Assembly (NCBI RefSeq): GCF_947242115.1
Contig: NC_074723.1
Coordinates: 14,495,001-14,559,000 of the forward strand
Origin: Biomphalaria glabrata
Lineage: Eukaryota > Mollusca > Gastropoda > Planorbidae
Direction: 5' to 3'
Length of the DNA stretch: 64,000 nucleotides
Part shown: positions 21,901 to 33,167 of the stretch, piece after piece
Layout: each line of letters begins with the position of its first letter
Position numbering within the stretch: the first letter of the stretch is position 1
Translations under genes and position numbers: made by a program
Notes under the pieces: generated by a model
The model's database searches: none
What the model was told of the DNA's origin: nothing
Seen by the model: only the letters and a program-made list of their open reading frames with translations

Positions 21901-23810
21901 GTATAAGATGTGTCGCGTGTAGAACAAAGCAATTTCTATAAGTTGTTAAAAATGATCTTTCAACATGGCCTCCTGGGCAATATTTAGTTCTTCCCGTATT
22001 TCAAGAACTCTCCGAATTGTTAACATTACATTTTCTTGCTTTTCCTTTACGTTCCATTATATCACGCCAAGATATTTTTTCAATATCGCTTTCTCTTCTT
22101 TTCTCTCTTACTAAATGTTATTGCTTGAAGAACTTTATCTAGATCTTCAAAGTTTAAGAGTAAACAAAGAGCAGATTACTCGGCTTTACTTTTCAGTGTC
22201 AAAATCCTGAAGACAAAGATTTCATTCACACGCTTGACATTCAGGCTACATCTAGATCTATTTCCCCACTTCAAACTATACACAAAACTCTTTCATATTT
22301 AGCTACCCATGTGACGTCATCACTCTTTGCCTTGGTTCCATCCTTCTCACTTTTTTTTTTTCACGAATAATCTCCAAACCACACCTCTAATTGAAATGTA
22401 TAAATAACACATTCACACCACAGGCAAACTCGGATACGGACGTGTCCAATATCACGTGCCAAAAGATCGCCCAACGAGGATGACCAGATACGAGCGATGT
22501 TTACTCCTGTCCTGTTAATGGGCTAATTTGTCTACACGTCTGCAAGACCAACATCCGGGTATCATTGTGGATAAAAACTTTATGAGGTAGAAAAAAACAA
22601 GGGAAGGCATCAACAGAAAATCTTTGACTATGATAAGGATGACACGAATGTCAACGTTGATTAATGAACAACAGAGATAATAATAATAAGGATTACACCG
22701 AGATTAAGGATTACACTGACCCAATAAAAAGCAAATCTCAACAATGTTTCGGAATTATTGAAAACACAAAAATCGCCCATTAAACACACACAAAACATGT
22801 GTGTGTTTTGCTTTTAGTACTGTGTAATGTGTGAGAAAAAATGTTAATTATGTATTGAGGAATCGAGGCAACTAATGTAGATGTTGGGCCGTACACTTTT
22901 ATTTATTCATCACATGGACGCCATCTTGGGCAGAACTCCTTGTTCACAACAAAAGAAACACATAAATCACAATGACTTAGGGCTATGACTACCATATAAG
23001 AAGTATTAACACAAACAAACAAACATACAAACAAAACAGAAATGTCCTAAGGTCAAATGTTTAGATCTGTGCATACTCTAGAAAGTTACTAGACATAAAC
23101 ATATGCGCTAAACTTTATGATCCAAAGGTTTGGTTTACTACTGCGGTCTGCCCCACCGGACATAATCATTTCTGACTATTGCTGGTCTGACCCAATGAAC
23201 TTAACTCCCACTGACAAATTTAAGTCTAACAAAGTTAGAAAAGCTTTTTACACCATTCTATTTCATGTCACCTTTAATGTATTTTATGATTAGACTAGTT
23301 TTTTTTTTTCATCTGGAAACATTGGTAGCGAAGAAAGATGTCTAGGGTGATAAAACCCAGAGTCTATGTATGTTTGGTGTGAAGAACTTATTACAACGTT
23401 TTAAAAGTCTCAGAGGATTTGGTAGAAACACAGATTTAATGTCCAACTAGTGACTCCATTCTTATAACGACATAGACCTAAGCCTACACACAGACACAGG
23501 GACACACACACACATTATTATATACATATATACGTAACAGACTCACTGACACATACGCGCTCAAACACAAGACACTCAAATTATATTTCTACGGTTTATG
23601 TTATATAAAGTGGATCTTTACTTTCCTTTTTTTGGTTTTAATAAAGTTATATATTTCTATAAAACATTTAGACGTATGTAATATTATGAGGACCGGCCTT
23701 AGGCATAAGTAAACTAGGCAGTCTTTTGCTTACTCTGTCTTTACTCGTAAACACTTTTTATTAATCGCGGGCAGCTACTGAAGTTGGTTGAACTTTTTCT
23801 TAAAAACAAT
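21901..23810. other. Unassigned sequence
   Basis: TCTAGATCT words occur near 22138 and 22250, and one TGACGTCA at 22312-22319. Between 22990 and 23040 there are ACAAACAAACA runs. No gene was recognised. Confidence 0.4.
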
Positions 23811-23919
23811 ATCTTTATTCAAGTCAAAATTTCATGAAAGGAGAAAGGGGAAACCTGGTCGCTGGTTTCAAAAACGGCTCAAACGACTTTTGTAGAAATT
23901 AAACAGTCGATGTATATCG
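23811..23919 (-). repeat. Dispersed repeat family B, copy 3 (inverted)
   Basis: On the minus strand the sequence reads CGATATACATCGACTGTTTA, ATTTCTACAAAAGTCGTTTG, AGCCGTTTTTGAAACCAGCG and then GACTTGAATAAAG. This parallels the copy at 7.16-7.28 kb over its full length in the opposite orientation. Confidence 0.65.
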
Positions 23920-24085
23920 CTGAGAAAAAGAATTAATAGCTTGTTTTCCACAAACTCTAGTTTGACCGTTATAATTTTTCAAAGTGAAAAAAAAAAATAA
24001 AAAAATTTCATTTGACTTTAAATTTGAGTGAAAAAAAAAGTATAGCAAAGTCAGCCGTAGTGTATCGATAATTGAGTTGTTTATT

Positions 24086-25415
24086 AAATTTAAAGAAAGA
24101 AATGGAAGCTGGGGGTAAGAAAGAAATAGAATCTGGGGGAAAGAAAGAAATGAAAGTTGGGGGAAAGAAAGAAATGGAAGCTGGGGGAAAGAAAGAAATG
24201 GAAACTGGGGGAAAGAAAGAAATAGAAGTTGGGGGAAAGAAAGAAATAGAATCTGGGGGAAAGAAAGAAATGGAAGTTGGGGGAAAGAAAGAAATAGAAG
24301 CTGGGGTAAAGAAAGAAATGGAAACTGGGGGAAAGAAAGAAATGAAAGTTGGGGGAAAGAAAGAAATAGAATCTGGGGGAAAGAAAGAAATGGAAACTGG
24401 GGGAAAGAAAGAAATGAAAGTTGGGGGAAAGAAAGAAATGGAAGCTGGGGGAAAGAAAGAAATGGAAACTGGGGGAAAGAAAGAAATGAAAGTTGGGGGA
24501 AAAAAAGAAATGGAAGCTGGGGGAAAGAAAGAAATGAAAGTTGGGGGAAAGAAAGAAATGGAAACTGGGAGAAAGAAAGAAATGGAAACTGGGAGAAAGA
24601 AAGAAATAGAATCTGGGGGAAAGAAAAAAATGGAAACTGGGGGAAAGAAAGAAATGAAAGTTGGGGGAAAGAAAGAAATGGAAACTGGGGGAAAGAAAGA
24701 AATGAAAGTTGGGGGAAAGAAAGAAATAGAATCTGGGGGAAAGAAAGAAATGGAAACTGGGGGAAAGAAAGAAATGGAAACTGGGGGAAAGAAAGAAATG
24801 GAAACTGGGAGAAAGAAAGAAATGGAAACTGGGGGAAAGAAAGAAATAGAAGCTGGGGGAAAGAAAGAAATGGAAGCTGGGGAAAAGAAAGAAATGGAAG
24901 CTGGGGGAAAGAAAGAAATGGAAGCTGGGGAAAAGAAAGAAATGGAAGCTGGGGAAAAGAAAGAAATGGAAGCTGGGGAAAAGAAAGAAATGGAAGCTGG
25001 GGAGAAGAAAGAAATGGAAGCTGGGGAAAAGAAAGAAATGGAAGCTGTGGAAAAGAAAGAAATGGAAGCTGGGGAAAAGAAAGAAATGGAAGCTGGGGAA
25101 AAGAAAGAAATGGAAGCTGGGGAGAAGAAAGAAATGGAAGTTGGGGAAAAGAAAGAAATGGAAGCTGGGGAAAAGAAAGAAATGGAAGCTGGGGAAAAGA
25201 AAGAAATGGAAGCTGGGGGAAAGAAAGAAATGGAAGCTGGGGAAAAGAAAGAAATGGAAGCTGGGGAAAAGAAAGAAATGCAAGCTGGGGAAAAGAAAGA
25301 AATGGAAGCTGGGGAGAAGAAAGAAATGGAAGCTGGGGAAAAGAAAGAAATGGAAGCTGGGGAGAAGAAAGAAATGGAAGCTGGGGGAGAGAAAGAAATG
25401 GAAAGAAAAGAAAGA
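24086..25415. repeat. 24-bp minisatellite, about 55 copies, in-frame
   Basis: Unit GAAAGAAATGGAAGCTGGGG plus GAAA. The + frame is open from ATG 24102 to TAG 25437-25439 (445 residues) and encodes an eight-residue KKEMEAGG/KKEMEAGE repeat. The minus frame is open as well (HFFLFPSF period). Units left of about 24850 are heterogeneous (METGG, MKVGG, IESGG, METGR), while those to the right are nearly all MEAGE. Openness on both strands and the absence of flanking coding signals argue for a minisatellite. A repetitive protein cannot be fully excluded. Confidence 0.9.
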
Positions 25416-25439
25416 ATGAGGAATATGCTAGAGTTCTAG

Positions 25440-25744
25440 TATTTGTTGCTTCTCATTTTTGTGTTTGGCCTTTCTGGGTCACGTGGTCACGTTGACCTTT
25501 GATGGGAGGGGTACAGAGGCGGAGCTCTTGAAATCTGGAACTTACGTTCTCCTGTGTGTATATTGGATACTCGATCACAATGTTGGCGGATAAACAAAAG
25601 ACTGAGTGTATGTACAAGACCCTTGGTGTATGTACAAGACCCTTGGTGTATGTACAAGAACCGTGGGTACATAGATCAGGAAGGGCAGAGGTTGGGGGAG
25701 GGCGGCTTGCGGTGTGCACATCAAAGATGGAATGACTCGGGAAA

Positions 25745-25784
<40 letters not shown>

Positions 25785-26178
25785 AGATATGGGATAGGTT
25801 GATCGAGGAGCGCTTTGTTTGCGAATCGTGTCTGCCGTGTTTGTCTTAGTTTGGCGGTACATAAGTCAAAGTTGAAGTCTTGTGTTTGTGAAAGAGTGAT
25901 GATATGGAACTAATATGGATTGTTCTATTACTACAATCAGCATGAATGAATTCTCTGTGATGCATGGCTTGATTTTTTTTTTTTTTACATTTATTATTAA
26001 TTTCCTTAACAGATCAATCAAAGGCAGTTCCAGGTGGCAAAGTATTCTCTATTGTAAAATTTTTAGATAATCTTAATTAGTGTTTTTTTGTAATGAGTAT
26101 TTATTTTTACAATTTGTTTTATTTATATAACTTTGGTTGTTTTTTGGTAACTGTTGTTGAAACTCTCAATAATTCAGT
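25440..26178. other. Unassigned sequence with small repeats
   Basis: Holds a 20-bp triplet repeat (TGTATGTACAAGACCCTTGG, 25607-25662) and a (GA)n run at 25747-25779. Overlapping short frames on both strands have no recognised product. Confidence 0.5.
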
Positions 26179-26262
26179 CTGGCCAGATGACACCCTCGTT
26201 AACCGTTGGCCACAGAAACACCATCTACCCTATAGATCGCAAGGTCTGGAATGGGGAGCTGA
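26179..26262 (+). mobile_element. SINE 3' domain, 5'-truncated copy
   Basis: Reads GGCCAGATGACACCCTCGTT, AACCGTTGGCCACAGAAACA, then CTATAGATCGCAAGGTCTGG and AATGGGGA. This is the same 3' domain that ends the tRNA-headed SINE at 13.3-13.5 kb (ATGACACCTTCGTTAAC ... GGTCTGAAAGGGGAA). No tRNA-like head precedes it, so only the 3' part remains. Confidence 0.65.
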
Positions 26263-26269
26263 CAGCCAG

Positions 26270-27525
26270 GACAATCTTTCTGATGTCTTTTAACGTTGGT
26301 CTCACAGGGACTGTCCCAGGGTGCATTCGTGTTCGAAACTGGGCACAGGCGAAATCTGTTGTTTTTTTGTATTGATAGTCAGAGGAACACTAAAGCCTGA
26401 TGTATCAATAGCGCAGTTTGACTCACAATTTTGATCAACCATCACATTTTGCAGGCCCAGAGGCTAGAAAAGCGTGGATGTGGGGGAAAAGAACCATAAT
26501 CTCATAGTTCCACTTAGTATAGAGTTTGTACTGAGTTGTACCCACTTTAGGTTCAGCAACAGAACATGAGCCCCCAAAGAGTCTCCAATCAATGAGAAAT
26601 TAGTTCTATTTCCAAGAAACAAGAATAGCTGGCAGCTTTATTGACATGTCTCAAAATGTTTTCAAACTTATTTTTAGCAAGTCTCATGTATGGACGTCTA
26701 ACTAATGGGCGTGTGTTGGGGTCAGTGAGGAGCCGTCATAAGACGAGTGGTGGCCCGTCATAATACCACTGGTGGCCCGTCATAAGACCAGTGCTGGCCC
26801 TTCATAAGAGCAATGTTGGCCGTTTCGGTGGAGAAGTTGGACATTTTATCAACTAAACCAGACCATTTTTCTCTCTCTCTCTCTTTCCTTTTCTCTCTTC
26901 TTCTCTCCCTATGTCTCTCTCTCTCTCTTTCAAAACATACCAAAGATTGATGTAACATATTTGTTTGCTTTTCTTTAGACGTTGTCTAGTTATTTAAAAC
27001 TTTTTTCTTCCAATTACCCTAGTGTCACTTTTGCGTCTTTTCTACGAAAACAAAATATTAACAAAAAAAAAGCAAACTTTAACTGTAACATCAGACAACG
27101 GCGTAGTTAATACACATACAGTAGCACGCCGTTTATCAAATATTCCGAACTTCTTTTTTTCTTGTATCTCTAAATAATGGTAGGCTACTACGTATTATAA
27201 TGATTTGTACTCCTGCATATTTTACTTCAATTTTATGTTTACGTATGGCGCGATTTTCCCATTTGAATCTTCTTTATATTTTTTGGTGCAACGGACCATT
27301 TATATTATTCCAGTATTCGGTTATCAAGACAGACCTCGTTCTAAACTAATCTTGATAATCGACCTTCTACTTTAGCTAAGACTTATAGAAATAGATATAT
27401 AGATCGTCCTTAGATATATATACATTAAGGTCAAGGGCTATCATTTGGAAAAGAATCATGGGATCTATGAAAAGTTACGTCTGCTGAACAACGTAGTAAT
27501 GGCCATAGTGTATTTCTCTAGAAGA
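26270..27525. other. Unassigned sequence with 22-bp repeat and CT run
   Basis: Four copies of a 22-bp unit (around CCGTCATAAGACCAGTGCTG) lie at 26732-26822, with spacing exactly 22 bp. They are followed by a CT-rich run at 26870-26933. No gene was recognised in the rest. Confidence 0.6.
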
Positions 27526-27526
27526 G

Positions 27527-29680
27527 AGATATTTAATGGGGAATATAGTCTAAGTTGGATTCAGTTATAGATATTTAATGAGGAATGTAGTGTAAGTTGG
27601 ATTCAGTTATAGATATTTAATGGGGAATGTAGTGTAAGTTGGATTCAGTTATAGATATTTAATGGGGAATGTAGTGTAAGTTGGATTCAGTTATAGATAT
27701 TTAATGGGGAATGTAGTGTAAGTTGGATTCAGTTATAGATATTTAATGAGGAATGTAGTGTAAGTTGGATTCAGTTATAGATATTTAATGGGGAATGTAG
27801 TGTAAGTTGGATTCAGTTATAGATATTTAATGGGGAATGTAGTGTAAGTTGGATTCAGTTATAGATATTTAATGGGGAATGTAGTGTAAGTTGGATTCAG
27901 TTATAGATATTTAATGAGGAATGTAGTGTAAGTTGGATTCAGTTATAGATATTTAATGGGGAATGTAGTGTAAGTTGGATTCAGTTATAGATATTTAATG
28001 AGGAATGTAGTGTAAGTTGGATTCAGTTATAGATATTTAATGGGGAATGTAGTGTAAGTTGGATTCAGTTATAGATACTTAATGAGGAATGTAGTGTAAG
28101 TTGGATTCAGTTATAGATATTTAATAGGGAATGTAGTGTAAGTTGGATTCAGTTATAGATACTTAATGAGGAATGTAGTGTAAGTTGGATTCAGTTATAG
28201 ATATTTAATGGGGAATGTAGTGTAAGTTGGATTCAGTTATAGATATTTAATGGGGAATGTAGTGTAAGTTGGATTCAGTTATAGATATTTAATGGGGAAT
28301 GTAGTGTAAGTTGGATTCAGTTATAGATATTTAATGGGGAACGTAGTGTAAGTTGGATTCAGTTATAGATATTTAATGGGGAATGTAGTGTAAGTTGGAT
28401 TCAGTTATAGATATTTAATGAGGAATGTAGTGTAAGTTGGATTCAGTTATAGATATTTAATGGGGAATGTAGTGTAAGTTGGATTCAGTTATAGATATTT
28501 AATGAGGAATGTAGTGTAAGTTGGATTCAGTTATAGATACTTAATGAGGAATGTAGTGTAAGTTGGATTCAGTTATAGATATTTAATGAGGAATGTAGTG
28601 TAAGTTGGATTCAGTTATAGATATTTAATGGGGAATGTAGTGTAAGTTGGATTCAGTTATAGATACTTAATGAGGAATGTAGTGTAAGTTGGATTCAGTT
28701 ATAGATACTTAATGAGGAATGTAGTGTAAGTTGGATTCAGTTATAGATATTTAATGAGGAATGTAGTGTAAGTTGGATTCAGTTATAGATATTTAATGAG
28801 GAATGTAGTGTAAGTTGGATTCAGTTATAGATATTTAATGAGGAATGTAGTGTAAGTTGGATTCAGTTATAGATATTTAATGAGGAATGTAGTGTAAGTT
28901 GGATTCAGTTATAGATACTTAATGAGGAATGTAGTGTAAGTTGGATTCAGTTATAGATACTTAATGAGGAATGTAGTGTAAGTTGGATTCAGTTATAGAT
29001 ATTTAATGAGGAATGTAGTGTAAGTTGGATTCAGTTATAGATATTTAATGAGGAATGTAGTGTAAGTTGGATTCAGTTATAGATATTTAAAGAGGAATGT
29101 AGTGTAAGTTGGATTCAGTTATAGATATTTCATGGGGAATGTAGTGTAAGTTGGATTCAGTTATAGATATTTAATGAGGAATGTAGTGTAAGTTGGATTC
29201 AGTTATAGATATTTAATGAGGAATGTAGTGTAAGTTGGATTCAGTTATAGATACTTAATGAGGAATGTAGTGTAAGTTGGATTCAGTTATAGATATTTAA
29301 TGGGGAATGTAGTGTAAGTTGGATTCAGTTATAGATACTTAATGAGGAATGTAGTGTAAGTTGGATTCAGTTATAGATATTTAATGGGGAATGTAGTGTA
29401 AGTTAGATTTAGTTATAGATATTTAATGAGGAATGTAGTGTAAGTTGGATTCAGTTATAGATATTTAATGGGGAATGTAGTGTAAGTTGGATTCAGTTAT
29501 AGATATTTAATGGGGAATGTAGTGTAAGTTGGATTCAGTTATAGATACTTAATGAGGAATGTAGTGTAAGTTGGATTCAGTTATAGATATTTAATGGGGA
29601 ATGTAGTGTAAGTTGGATTCAGTTATAGATATTTAATGGGGAATGTAGTGTAAGTTGGATTCAGTTATAGATACTTAGTT
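27527..29680. repeat. 42-bp minisatellite, about 51 copies
   Basis: Unit contains TTATAGATATTTAATGGGGA and ATGTAGTGTAAGTTGGATTC plus AG. The anchor ATTCAGTTAT recurs at 27601, 28021, 28441, 28861 and 29281, so there are no net length changes over at least 40 units. Variation is nearly confined to TGGGG/TGAGG and ATATTT/ATACTT. Multiple stops in every frame exclude coding. Confidence 0.98.
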
Positions 29681-29885
29681 CAGTCATGTGATTTGGGCAT
29701 ACTTTCATTGAATTATATTGTTTTAACAAGAATAAATATTTATGTGTACAGGACTTTCTTCACTTTAGACGTGAAAGCAGAAGTAACCTAATTGGAAGAA
29801 TAGAAATAATATGATCTATATATAATTGAAGTTTAGCAGCGACAATAATAATTCAGGCTGTTACAAAACAATGTTACCAAGAATC

Positions 29886-30070
29886 CATGTTTATGTTATT
29901 TTACACATACTTTGTTGTTATTTTACACCTACTTTGTTGTTATTTTACACATACTTTGTTGTTATTTTACACATACTTTGTTGTTATTTTACACATACTT
30001 TGTTGTTATTTTACACATACTTTGTTGTTATTTTACACATACTTTGTTGTTATTTTACACATACTTTGTT
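29886..30070. repeat. 22-bp minisatellite, about 8 copies
   Basis: Unit ACACATACTTTGTTGTTATTTT. It is interrupted at 30070 by a LINE. A remnant of one unit (ACACACTTTGTTGTTA) reappears on the far side at about 31008-31023. The + frames are open with Phe/Tyr/Leu-rich repeats only because the unit lacks stops. Confidence 0.95.
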
Positions 30071-31006
30071 ATCTTATCTTATTTAATACAGACGTTACTT
30101 CAAAAAAGAAGATGATTACGTCCTACGCGTAATGCATTTAATTTCTGCCAAGTCACTGGTTTTCCTGGCTAGCTCAGGCAACCCATTCCATGCTCTAATA
30201 GCACTAGGGAAGAAGGAGTATTTGTACACATTTGTCCTAGCATATGGGACGAGGAATGTGCCTTTATCTTTGTGTCTTTCAGAGTATTTTATTAAATTTT
30301 GTTTTTGTATTTGAAGATTATGGTTCAGTGTTTTATGTATGATTTCTTCTTTACTTTTGAGCCTTCTGTCCTGAAGGCTTTCTAAATTTAGTATTTTACT
30401 AAAGGTGTTACTCTAGTCAAATGTGAATATTTGTTTGTTATGAATCCCACTGCTCTATTTTGTGTCTGTTCCAGTTTCTTAATGTTTTCTTGAGTTGAGG
30501 GGTCCCAAACGGAGGATGCATATTCTATTATTGGCCTAACCAAGGTTAAATAACATTTTAGTTTTATGTTCTTATTTGATTTATAGAAATTTCTTTTAAT
30601 AAATCCTAATGCTTTGTTTGATTTTTTTGTAGTTTCATCAATATGTGGATTCCATGACAGTTTTTCATTTATTATCACACCTAGGTATTTTGCGTTTTTA
30701 GTCTGTGTTACTGGTTTGCCATGAATAAGATAAGTGGAATTAACTTGTTTTAGTTTTTTTGTTACTCTTAACAACTGACATTTTTCTGGGTGGAAAGACA
30801 TGCTCCAATTTGATTCCCATTTCTGTAATTCATCTAATTCTCTTTGTAAAATATTTGTGTCTTGTGTTGTTTTTATTGTTCTATATATTATGCAATCGTC
30901 TGCAAATAATCTGACTTTTGTTCCTGAAGTAATGCAATTTGGTAAATCATTTATGTAAATTAAAAATAGTAGTGGACCCAAGACTGTTCTTGAGGTACAC
31001 CTGAGG
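30071..31006 (-). pseudogene. 5'-truncated LINE with reverse transcriptase
   Basis: The minus strand encodes a reverse transcriptase segment from 31011 down to 30388: VLGPLLFLIYINDLP, the catalytic FADD within VRLFADDCIIY, MSFHPEKCQLLRVTKK, KYLGVIINEKLSWNPHID, RPIIEYASSVWDP and LEQTQNRAVGFI. These are palm and thumb motifs of jockey/CR1-type non-LTR retrotransposons. Further downstream, past at least one stop, SFFPSAIRAWNGLPELA marks the usual C-terminus. One base is missing in the GVPQG motif at the 5' truncation point. The 3' end carries a short AAATAAGATAAGATAA tail, as in elements that end in a microsatellite rather than poly(A). The flanks ACACATACTTTGTT and ACACACTTTGTT look like a target duplication in the 22-bp array. 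Confidence 0.88.
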
Positions 31007-31023
31007 TACACACTTTGTTGTTA

Positions 31024-32228
31024 CGTATGCAGTCAAGATTTCCGAACCTAAACAAATGCACAAAATTTAAATTGTTTTGTTTATCTCCATAATGACAAAT
31101 GTAATATGTCTAAAAAAAAAAGCGTCTCTTTTGTTTACATAAAAAAATAAATAACTCAGAAAGTGTAATCAAAATGAATACCTAATTCTGGTGGGAAAGT
31201 ACCCAAGGTTCGATCACCGTTGTGTGTGTATGGTTTGAAGAACGGAAGACAAGGTGTCGTACCGAATGAAAGAATTTCCAGACTTTGATTTCCTCGTCTC
31301 TTCAGGACTTAGGATACAATTTAGCATTGTTATGAATATTTGATGACTTCTCTATTTCACATCTGTATCTTATTTGGTCTAGAGCTATGCCAAACTCTCT
31401 TTTGCTATGATTCCATTCCTTGCCATTTCCACCACCGCCCCACCCCCGTTATCTTCCCGCACCCCCTCATCCCCTATCTTATATGTCTGGGGCCCTTACA
31501 GTCCGACTGTTTTGAGTAGGGAATTATTTATAGAAGATGTCCAGCCCATGTTGACATAGCAAGGAAATACTGTTTCTGGGAGATCTCGGACAGTCAACAC
31601 GTCTGCTGGTGTTCCCCGAGAACGCCCGAGACCGGAGATCAACCTCAGTTTTATTGTCATGTGTGTATTTGGGTTATTGCCCAGCGCTTGTGACATTAGC
31701 CCGATGTTTGGTGAGAATGATTTGTGCTTTTCAGTCATTGGTCAACTACAAACAACAAGCGCAAGTATTAAAGTGGACTTTGAGCAACTTAACTCCATGC
31801 AGTACACTCAAAGCAAGTAGAGTAAAAAATGTTTTTGTTTTTTTTTAAATCTATTCTTCCTTTATACATCTGATGGTGCTCTATAATTTCTCATTCCTTT
31901 TGTTGTTTTGTAATGCTTCTTCTTCTTCTAGCCAGATTTTTGTGGTGAGCTGGGAGCTCTTTTGCAGGCTGTGCTAAGGAAATGTTTGAATACTTCAATA
32001 TTGGAAGGAGCCCATCCAGTGAGCTATACACAATAGAGCACCTCAATGATCAGCCCAGCTCAGTTCTACATAAAACGGGCGCAAGATGTTCATGTGCGTT
32101 GATTTATTTCTCCAACTCAGTATTTAATAGGACGAAACATTTGAATCGAGTGCGGGAATTCCCGCTGAAGCCGTGTTCAAAATAGCCAAATTTAATTTTA
32201 ATTTATTACATTAGAAAAAAATACCAGT
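31024..32228. other. Unassigned sequence
   Basis: Short frames at 31496-31738 (minus) and 31609-31848 (plus) overlap and match nothing I recognise. A C-rich stretch lies at 31430-31475. Confidence 0.4.
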
Positions 32229-32380
32229 AAAAGTCCTTTTTACCATGTGGCCAATTAGTTAGTATCTCCCCTCCCAGGATATACATGAACTGTCAACTTT
32301 TTAGGAAAATCGTTTGAACCGTTTTCGAAATAACTGTCCAGTGTCCATAAGGATTTTGCAAGCTAATAATAAGAGGAACT
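32229..32380 (+). repeat. Dispersed repeat family B, copy 4
   Basis: Shows TGTGGCCAATTAGTTAGTA, GATATACATGAACTGTCAAC, TTTTTAGGAAAATCGTTTGA, ACCGTTTTCGAAATAACTGT and GATTTTGCAAGCTAATAATA. It links the head words shared with copy 2 and the core words shared with copies 1 and 3, so it is the most complete copy. Confidence 0.65.
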
Positions 32381-32421
32381 GTAAAACTACCGCTCCTTAA
32401 TATATGTATCTTCATGTGGTG

Positions 32422-32625
32422 CAGTGGCGTAGCTAGGTATTTGAAGAGTCTTAACCTCTTTAAGGACCCCTGCATCTTAACATTTGACATCATGACATGA
32501 GATTATGGCGTAGAATTAAATGTAAAAACAAATTTCGGACTCTCATTAGGGGGCCTCCGTCAAGTGGAGGCCCGGGGGGGATTTTCAAATTCGGACCCCC
32601 CTTCCCCACCCTACCTACGCCACTG
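32422..32625. mobile_element. 204-bp hAT-like MITE
   Basis: The left end CAGTGGCGTAGCTAGGTA and the right end CTACCTACGCCACTG form inverted repeats with the outer 11 bp perfect. The interior is C/G-rich near the right end (GGGGGCCTCCG, GGAGGCCCGGGG). The flanking octamers ATGTGGTG and ATTGTATG agree only partly, so the target duplication is eroded or not real. It has no coding capacity. Confidence 0.7.
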
Positions 32626-32639
32626 ATTGTATGCAGCTA

Positions 32640-33167
32640 AGTATCGAAAGTAGCCATTTTACTTTGGTAATTGAAATCACGTTACACGCCAAGATTCTAT
32701 CAACATTTTTCTTTCATTATCTAGGTACGAACATTTTGAATCAAAGCCTTATTTAAAGCTTCACTAATGTAATAAAATAAAATAGTGAAGTGAATCAGTG
32801 TTTTTTGTTTTTGGCCGCCCTCCTCTTCTATCCCTCCCCTAACTTTTATATTTAAGTGAAGACTCTTTTAACTTCGTTTCATTATGGAGCGGCCATCAAG
32901 ACAGGTAACACATGTTCACGCAGGCTTTTTAACTTTAAATTGTATAATTATCAAGTCTATAATGTTTAGACATCGTTAGGTTCCAAATTACTTTGAGAGT
33001 TCAGTCGAGAAAATCTGAAATTGGAAATTTTTGTTGGTCAAAAAGTGCAGAAGCACCTATGCATATGACGTCATGTCTGTCTGGTGTATTGATTTGATAT
33101 GGTTAAAATATAAAGGTTGGGGTCATGCATTGAGCAGAAGATAGGTTTCGAGTTCACGGAATTTCCT
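32640..33167. other. Unassigned sequence before 32-bp satellite
   Basis: No gene recognised. One TGACGTCA is present at 33066-33073. Confidence 0.4.

Noticed and set aside
22312-22319. Single TGACGTCA sites (also 33066-33073)
   Set aside because: Isolated 8-mers are expected by chance about once per window. Only the seven-fold array is worth noting.
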